DNA from: Cyclobacteriaceae bacterium
Lineage (GTDB): Bacteria; Bacteroidota; Bacteroidia; Cytophagales; Cyclobacteriaceae
Direction of reading: 5' to 3'
DNA length: 64,000 nucleotides
Assembly (NCBI GenBank): GCA_016787755.1
Contig: JAEUUA010000020.1
Location: 1-64,000 of the forward strand
The translations under genes and the position numbers were made by a program. Below are positions 59,374-64,000 of this stretch, piece by piece; the stretch's first letter is position 1, and every line of letters starts with the position of its first letter. Below the pieces are notes generated by a model. The model was not told where the DNA came from. It ran no database searches and worked only from the letters and a program-made list of their open reading frames with translations.

Positions 59374-62300
59374 ATGATTTTCAGACTCGTTTGCCTTTTT
59401 ATTTTCATCTCTTTTGTTGCTGCTGCTCAGTCCATTCCTCAAACTCAATATCAGGATCTTGAGTATCGATTGATCGGTCCATTCCGTGCCGGACGCACTG
59501 TAGCGGCCGTGGGTATTCCTACTCAACCCAACGTGTTTTTTATGGGTGTAAATAATGGTGGCGTCTGGAAAACGGATGATTATGGCCGTACGTGGAATGC
59601 TATTTTTGATTCGGCACCTACCGGTTCCGTAGGTGATCTTGCTGTTTCACCGTCAAACCCGGAAATAATTTATGTGGGAAGTGGGGAAGGGTTGCATCGA
59701 CCCGACTTAGGTGTGGGTGATGGTATCTATAAGTCTGTAGATGGAGGCAAGACCTGGAATCATGTTGGCTTGCGCGATGTGCAGCAGGTGGGCAGGTTAA
59801 TTGTTCATCCAGCAAATCCTGACATCATTTTTGTCGCAGGGCTAGGTCATCCATACGCAGCCAATGACGAGCGTGGAGTTTTCAGGTCAACGGATGGCGG
59901 AAAGAATTGGGAAAAAGTTTTATTCAAGAATCACAATACCGGTGCGATACAAGTTGAGTTTGATCCCACCAATCCACAAATCATTTATGCGGATCTGTGG
60001 GAACATCAGGAAGGTCCTTGGGAGAATGCATCTTTCTCGGGTTCAAACAGTGGTCTTTATAAATCAACAGATGGCGGCACTACCTGGAAACCTTTAACAC
60101 AAGGGTTACCTGGCGCAAATGAAGGACTTGGCAGAATTGGCGTTGGAATTTCTTTGAGCAATCCACAGCGACTTTATGCAACCGTAGACTCGAGAATTAA
60201 TAGTGGAATTTACCGAAGTGATGATGGCGGTGAAAGTTGGAAATTAACTACAAATGACATACGAATTTATGGAAGGGGTAGTGACTTTGCTGAGGTTCGG
60301 GTTCATCCAAAAAATCCTGATATAGTGTATTCAGCCAACGTTGCTTCCTATCGATCTGATGATGGTGGTTACACCTGGACTTCCTTTAAAGGTGCGCCCG
60401 GGGGCGATGACTATCATCGCATCTGGATTAATCCACTTCAACCAGACATCATGTTATTCGCTGCCGATCAGGGAGCAATTGTAACGGTGAATGCAGGCAA
60501 AACCTGGAGTACCTGGTACAACCAACCAACCGCACAACTGTATCACGTAGCAACCGACAATCAATTTCCGTATTGGGTGTATGGCGGCCAGCAAGAGAGT
60601 GGTGCCATTGGTATAGCGAGTCGTGGTAATGGCGGGCAAATTTCCTTTCGGGATTGGATGGGCGTGGGTGCCGATGAGTATGCGTACGTAGCACCTGATC
60701 CTAAAAACCCTGATATTATTTATGGAGGCCGGGTTTTAAAATTCAATAAAAAAACCGGCCAAACACAAAATGTAGGACCGGAAGCCATTCGCTCTGGGCA
60801 ATTCAGACAAGTAAGAACGATGCCCTTGATATTTCATCCGGCCGATCCTGATGCGTTGCTGTTCGGAACAAATGTGTTATGGAAAACAACGACTGGCGGT
60901 CAAACCTGGGAAATTATTAGTCCGGATTTAACGCGAAAGCAAAACGAAATCCCGGCTAGTGTTGGCGATTTCAAGACCGAAGAAATGAAAACCATGCGTC
61001 AGCGCGCAGTGATCTACGCTGTTGCTGGTTCAAAACTAAACAAAGATGTGATCTGGGCTGGCACCGATGATGGACTTGTTCATCTTACCAGAGATGGTGG
61101 CAAAACATGGAAGGATGTAACGCCACCTTCACTTTCTTCCTGGGATAAAATTTCGCAATTGGATGGTGGACATTTTAATACGAATACCATGTACGTAGCC
61201 GTGAACGCCATTCGTAAGGATGATATGAAACCCCATATTTTCCGCACACATGATGGCGGCACAACCTGGAAAGAAATCACGAAAGGATTAAATCCAATTT
61301 CTCCGATCAATGTGGTACGTGAAGATCCTAAGCAACCGGGATTATTATTTTCAGGTTCTGAACGGGAAGTTTATTTCTCTGCCGATGATGGCGAGAACTG
61401 GCAATCCCTTCGACAAAATATGCCGGCTTCTTCGGTTCGTGATTTAGTAATCCATGACGATGATTTGGTGATCGGCACACACGGACGCTCCATCTGGATT
61501 TTAGATAACATCAGTCCGCTGCGAGAGATCGCTAAGATGGATATCAAAAAGAATATTCTGTTTCAACCTGCAGTGGCAACCCGGGTTCGTCACAATATGT
61601 TTTCAGATACACCCTTACCACCGGAAGAACCGACTGGGAAAAATCCACCCGATGGTGCTACACTCGATTATTATTTAAGTAAGAATGCCAAAGAAGTGCG
61701 AATAGAAATTATGACTTCAAAAGGAGAAATGATTGCTGCGTTTTCAACTCAGGATAAACCCGAAGTGGTTGATTCGCTCACGATGGCACATCCAACCTAT
61801 TGGGCGCGACCCGAAAAAAGTATTTCTACTGAACCCGGTCATCACAGGCTTGTTTGGGATTTGAGGTATGCAGTGCCAATGGGTGCACAACGCCAATATG
61901 CAATAGCTGCGGTGTATCAAAACACCGCCAGTAGTCCGGTGGGACCATTTGTTCATCCGGGTGAGTATGTCATAAAATTATCTGTTGATGGAGAAGTGCA
62001 AGAGAAGAAAATCAGTGTGCGGCTTGATCCACGCGTAGTTATTTCTGATGCTGATCTTATGCTTCAAACAACGTATTCTAATACATGTTACCAGGCTTAC
62101 CATCAACTTCAAAAAATCAGAGAAACCATTGATGAGAAATTAGCAAATCCAAAAATGAAATGGCCAAAAGGTAAGAAAGAACAGGTGATTACTTTTAGAG
62201 GAAATGGACTTCCAGATAATCCGGATGTTTTATATGGAAGTGTTTCTGCAACACCTTTAGAGAATGAAACGCTGGTAAGTTTACAGGAAAAATTTTTGTT

Positions 62301-62421
62301 TTTGATGGTGCTACTACAGAATGCTGATGCAAAACCAACATCTCAAGCCATGGCTGGAGTCGATACCCTATCTAGGCGGGTGGAAGAAATGAAGATTAAG
62401 TGGAAGGCATTTAACCTGTAA
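59374..62421 (+). CDS. Secreted BNR-repeat beta-propeller protein (sortilin-like)
   Basis: A 1015-residue protein with a signal peptide (MIFRLVCLFIFISFVAAAQS). The body contains at least ten Asp-box/BNR motifs (KTDDYGRTWN, KSVDGGKTWNHV, RSTDGGKNWEKV, KSTDGGTTWKPL, RSDDGGESWKLT, RTHDGGTTWKEI and others), which form beta-propellers like those of VPS10/sortilin and xyloglucanases. The C-terminal 250 residues form a separate domain (VRIEIMTSKGEMIAAFSTQD, PGEYVIKLSVDGEVQEKKI). No glycosidase active site is apparent. It may bind sugars or proteins outside the cell. Followed 3 bases later by a phospholipase-D-like gene. Confidence 0.88.
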   Translation: MIFRLVCLFIFISFVAAAQSIPQTQYQDLEYRLIGPFRAGRTVAAVGIPTQPNVFFMGVNNGGVWKTDDYGRTWNAIFDSAPTGSVGDLAVSPSNPEIIYVGSGEGLHRPDLGVGDGIYKSVDGGKTWNHVGLRDVQQVGRLIVHPANPDIIFVAGLGHPYAANDERGVFRSTDGGKNWEKVLFKNHNTGAIQVEFDPTNPQIIYADLWEHQEGPWENASFSGSNSGLYKSTDGGTTWKPLTQGLPGANEGLGRIGVGISLSNPQRLYATVDSRINSGIYRSDDGGESWKLTTNDIRIYGRGSDFAEVRVHPKNPDIVYSANVASYRSDDGGYTWTSFKGAPGGDDYHRIWINPLQPDIMLFAADQGAIVTVNAGKTWSTWYNQPTAQLYHVATDNQFPYWVYGGQQESGAIGIASRGNGGQISFRDWMGVGADEYAYVAPDPKNPDIIYGGRVLKFNKKTGQTQNVGPEAIRSGQFRQVRTMPLIFHPADPDALLFGTNVLWKTTTGGQTWEIISPDLTRKQNEIPASVGDFKTEEMKTMRQRAVIYAVAGSKLNKDVIWAGTDDGLVHLTRDGGKTWKDVTPPSLSSWDKISQLDGGHFNTNTMYVAVNAIRKDDMKPHIFRTHDGGTTWKEITKGLNPISPINVVREDPKQPGLLFSGSEREVYFSADDGENWQSLRQNMPASSVRDLVIHDDDLVIGTHGRSIWILDNISPLREIAKMDIKKNILFQPAVATRVRHNMFSDTPLPPEEPTGKNPPDGATLDYYLSKNAKEVRIEIMTSKGEMIAAFSTQDKPEVVDSLTMAHPTYWARPEKSISTEPGHHRLVWDLRYAVPMGAQRQYAIAAVYQNTASSPVGPFVHPGEYVIKLSVDGEVQEKKISVRLDPRVVISDADLMLQTTYSNTCYQAYHQLQKIRETIDEKLANPKMKWPKGKKEQVITFRGNGLPDNPDVLYGSVSATPLENETLVSLQEKFLFLMVLLQNADAKPTSQAMAGVDTLSRRVEEMKIKWKAFNL

Positions 62422-62424
62422 GCC

Positions 62425-63102
62425 ATGGAATTAATCATACAACATCTACAAAGCAGTTTGGAAGATACGATTTTGTCGAAGGCTGAAAAAGGTGAGCTGA
62501 AATCATTGGTTAGCAAACATTCGTTGAGTGATCACGAATTATCTATTTTAAGAAGTAAAATATATTCTCTGGCCATGGAGAAAGCCAATGCAGAAAATTA
62601 TTCGTTTATCATTGAGTGGATTAAGGCAGCTAACAATGCCTTATTAACTAGTTCACAGGGGGCTACTGATGTTTTTTTTAGCCCGGGTGAAGAGTGTCGC
62701 AATGCAATTATTTCCCGGATCAATGGGGCCATCCACCAACTTGGTATCTGTGTATTTACGATCAGTGACGACAGGATTACGGATGCTATTGTTACTGCGC
62801 ATAAAAAAGGGGTGAACGTTAAAATCATTACCGACAATGATAAATCATGGGATGAAGGCTCGGATATAAAGCAACTGGCAAGGGCAGGAGTCTCAATTAA
62901 AATGGACTCAACACCCAATCACATGCATCACAAGTTTATGGTTGTGGATAATAAATCACTATTGACCGGTAGTTATAATTGGACTATGAGTGCGATGCGC
63001 TATAATCATGAAAATATTTTAATCACCGAAGAAACCGGAGTGGTGCGTTCATTTTTAAAAGAATTTGAAAATTTGTGGCGGCAGATGGTAGAATATAAGT
63101 GA
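62425..63102 (+). CDS. Phospholipase D-like nuclease family protein
   Basis: A 225-residue protein with no signal peptide. Residues 1-75 are helical and unrelated to PLD (SKAEKGELKSLVSKHSLSDH). Residues 80-220 form one PLD domain with the HKD motif HHKFMVVDNKSLLTGSYNWT (His168, Lys170, Asp175), so it would act as a dimer, like the bacterial endonuclease Nuc or mitochondrial PLD6. FSPGEECRNAIISRINGA is the usual start of this fold. It starts 3 bases after the secreted propeller gene, which suggests one transcript although the compartments differ. Substrate (nucleic acid or lipid) is not known. Confidence 0.85.
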   Translation: MELIIQHLQSSLEDTILSKAEKGELKSLVSKHSLSDHELSILRSKIYSLAMEKANAENYSFIIEWIKAANNALLTSSQGATDVFFSPGEECRNAIISRINGAIHQLGICVFTISDDRITDAIVTAHKKGVNVKIITDNDKSWDEGSDIKQLARAGVSIKMDSTPNHMHHKFMVVDNKSLLTGSYNWTMSAMRYNHENILITEETGVVRSFLKEFENLWRQMVEYK

Positions 63103-63108
63103 TGTGCA

Positions 63109-63116
63109 TAAATTTG
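63109..63116 (+). promoter_or_regulatory. Possible -7 element before the CHY protein gene
   Basis: TAAATTTG matches TAnnTTTG and ends 4 bases before the ATG at 63121, which would give a leaderless message. No -33 TTG at the normal distance. Confidence 0.35.
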
Positions 63117-63120
63117 CATT

Positions 63121-63558
63121 ATGCTAAAATATCTATTCATCTTCTCTCTTGGACTGTTTATTTTTGGTTGTCAAGAGAAAAAAAATCAAAGCGTAACTGA
63201 TTCAATGGATACACTTGCGCATGCCCGCACCATTGGTGGGGTTTTAGTTAAGGGAAAGGTGATAGATAACCAAACCCGATGCTCTCATTGGCATTCTGAT
63301 CTTGATATAATTGCAATCAAATTTAAATGTTGTAATACGTACTATCCATGCTATTCTTGTCATGCAGAAGATGTAGATCATGAGGCTACAACCTGGGAAA
63401 TTGTAGAACGCGATCAGAAAGCAATACTTTGTGGCGTGTGTGGTACGGAATTAACAATCAATGAATACTTGGGGAGCAATAACATTTGCCCTAATTGCCA
63501 GTCGCTATTTAATCCCAACTGTAAGAAACACTACGATTTGTATTTCACGATGGAATAA
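63121..63558 (+). CDS. CHY-type zinc finger protein with lipoprotein signal
   Basis: A 145-residue protein. The N-terminus LFIFSLGLFIFGCQEKK is a lipoprotein signal with lipid Cys17. From about residue 44 it is a CHY zinc finger: VIDNQTRCSHWHSDLDIIAI with KFKCC after it, YYPCYSCHAEDVDHE, AILCGVCGTELTINEYL, ICPNCQSLFNPNC and HYDLYF at the end. The domain binds three zinc ions. Usual bacterial relatives are about 105 residues and lack the leader, so this one seems to be exported. It could act on zinc or thiols in the periplasm, similar in principle to yeast Hot13. 18 bases after the PLD gene. Confidence 0.85.
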   Translation: MLKYLFIFSLGLFIFGCQEKKNQSVTDSMDTLAHARTIGGVLVKGKVIDNQTRCSHWHSDLDIIAIKFKCCNTYYPCYSCHAEDVDHEATTWEIVERDQKAILCGVCGTELTINEYLGSNNICPNCQSLFNPNCKKHYDLYFTME

Positions 63559-63565
63559 TTCCTTT

Positions 63566-63630
63566 AACCACAGAGGCACAGAGAAATTCTAAACAATGAC
63601 CTCTGTGCCTGCTCCGTGCCCTCAGTGGTA
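63566..63630. repeat. Palindromic intergenic repeat, cacagagg type
   Basis: AACCACAGAGGCACAGAG at the left and two inverted partners at 63601-63609 and 63612-63629 (CTCCGTGCCCTCAGTGGT) on the right. I recall this accacagag/ctctgtgg motif as a dispersed palindromic repeat in Bacteroidota. It lies between two convergent genes. Confidence 0.65.
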
Positions 63631-63659
63631 AAAAATTCTTGATTTGCATCTGATACGAC

Positions 63660-64000
63660 TTACTGCAATAATTTTTTTAACGCTTCTTCAATATTTTTCT
63701 TTTCCACACTATCAGGTTTTAGAATTGCCTGATGAGATGTGCTGCCAGTAATAGACACAATCAATCCGCTCATCTTGGGTCGCTCTGTCATGTGAGCACT
63801 TGTATTCTCAAAAGCAGTTTCAAAAAGGCTAGCAACTGTTTTATATTGATCGTTTGTAATTGAAACCAATTTTGGTTCACCACCACTATACATGCCGGTA
63901 GAACTTTCTTCCGGCTTAACCGGAATGTATTCGAGTGTAGTTTCAGTAATAACATATCGATTGGCACTGCCATCCGAATATTCGTATTGGGTGGGAGAAT
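63660..64000 (-). CDS. C-terminal part of an unidentified protein (right edge)
   Basis: A minus-strand frame is open from base 64000 to the TAA at 63662-63660, giving the last 113 residues of a protein whose start is beyond the window. The visible sequence includes YEYSDGSANRYVITETTLEY, VKPEESSTGMYSGGEPKLVS and ends with EKKNIEEALKKLLQ. The many polar residues and even frame use support real coding. I do not recognise a family. An internal ATG at 63893 is not its true start. Confidence 0.65.
   Translation of the reverse strand, partial: SPTQYEYSDGSANRYVITETTLEYIPVKPEESSTGMYSGGEPKLVSITNDQYKTVASLFETAFENTSAHMTERPKMSGLIVSITGSTSHQAILKPDSVEKKNIEEALKKLLQ

Noticed and set aside
1..64000. tRNA, rRNA, riboswitch, prophage or insertion sequence
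   Set aside because: I saw no cloverleaf with a matching anticodon arm, no rRNA segment, no known riboswitch core and no transposase or integrase gene in the window. A covariance-model scan would be needed to exclude small RNAs.

Overview
The window comes from a member of the Bacteroidota, most likely order Cytophagales. Three things point there. There is a gliding-motility ABC transporter set (GldA, GldF, GldG). A 1166-residue secreted protein ends in a type A type IX secretion sorting domain. Many genes are preceded by the Bacteroidota promoter signature (a TTG around -33 and TAnnTTTG around -7) rather than strong ribosome binding sites. Families typical of the phylum recur (DUF3667, DUF1761, DUF3347, HMA-AraC regulator, S9 peptidase, BNR propellers). 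No tRNA, rRNA, CRISPR array, prophage or intact insertion sequence was seen.

Layout. 1-2592: gldA-gldF-gldG operon on the minus strand, cut by the left edge. 3-8.6 kb: small membrane proteins, a diheme cytochrome c, a TPR lipoprotein-like protein, and a TetR regulator paired with an AarF/UbiB kinase. 8.7-13 kb: an AAA-type ATPase whose promoter lies inside a perfect inverted repeat, a Ku end-joining protein, TPR and HEAT-like proteins, DUF3667. 13-24 kb: ABC-F protein, ECF sigma factor, fatty acid desaturase, cold shock protein with a strong terminator, a sodium-dependent transporter, a conserved protein of unknown function, two tandem alanine/glycine:cation symporters, an arginase/agmatinase family enzyme, and a broken sixA phosphatase gene. 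24.5-34.4 kb: topA, S9 peptidase, sirtuin, a molybdopterin oxidoreductase with its cytochrome b, DUF1801, glnS.

34.4-47.3 kb is the most coherent block, a copper/silver handling locus. It runs HMA-AraC regulator, CopA P-type ATPase, CopZ-like chaperone, a Cys/His-rich membrane-anchored protein, a CusA-type RND pump split into two frames, a TolC-type outer membrane channel, two CusB-like adaptor lipoproteins, DUF3347 lipoprotein, TlpA thioredoxin lipoprotein and a beta-propeller lipoprotein with a CDCC motif. The first four would sense copper, pump it into the periplasm and buffer it in the cytoplasm. The RND tripartite pump would expel it from the cell. The three lipoproteins at the end look like a periplasmic metal-binding or thiol-repair tail.

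47.3-64 kb: amino acid permease coupled to an arginine-deiminase-like enzyme, sterol-desaturase family protein, the large T9SS cargo protein, an acyl-CoA oxidase/dehydrogenase with an extra N-terminal domain, a CBS protein, a dimethylformamidase-like secreted protein, a cyclophilin lipoprotein, a 1015-residue BNR propeller protein, a phospholipase D-like nuclease, a CHY zinc-finger lipoprotein, and the end of an unidentified gene.

Two themes run through the window. One is a set of short palindromic or tandem intergenic repeats of at least six sequence types, two of which sit at gene starts inside the copper locus. The other is gene decay: sixA, a DksA-like fragment and the cusA frameshift.
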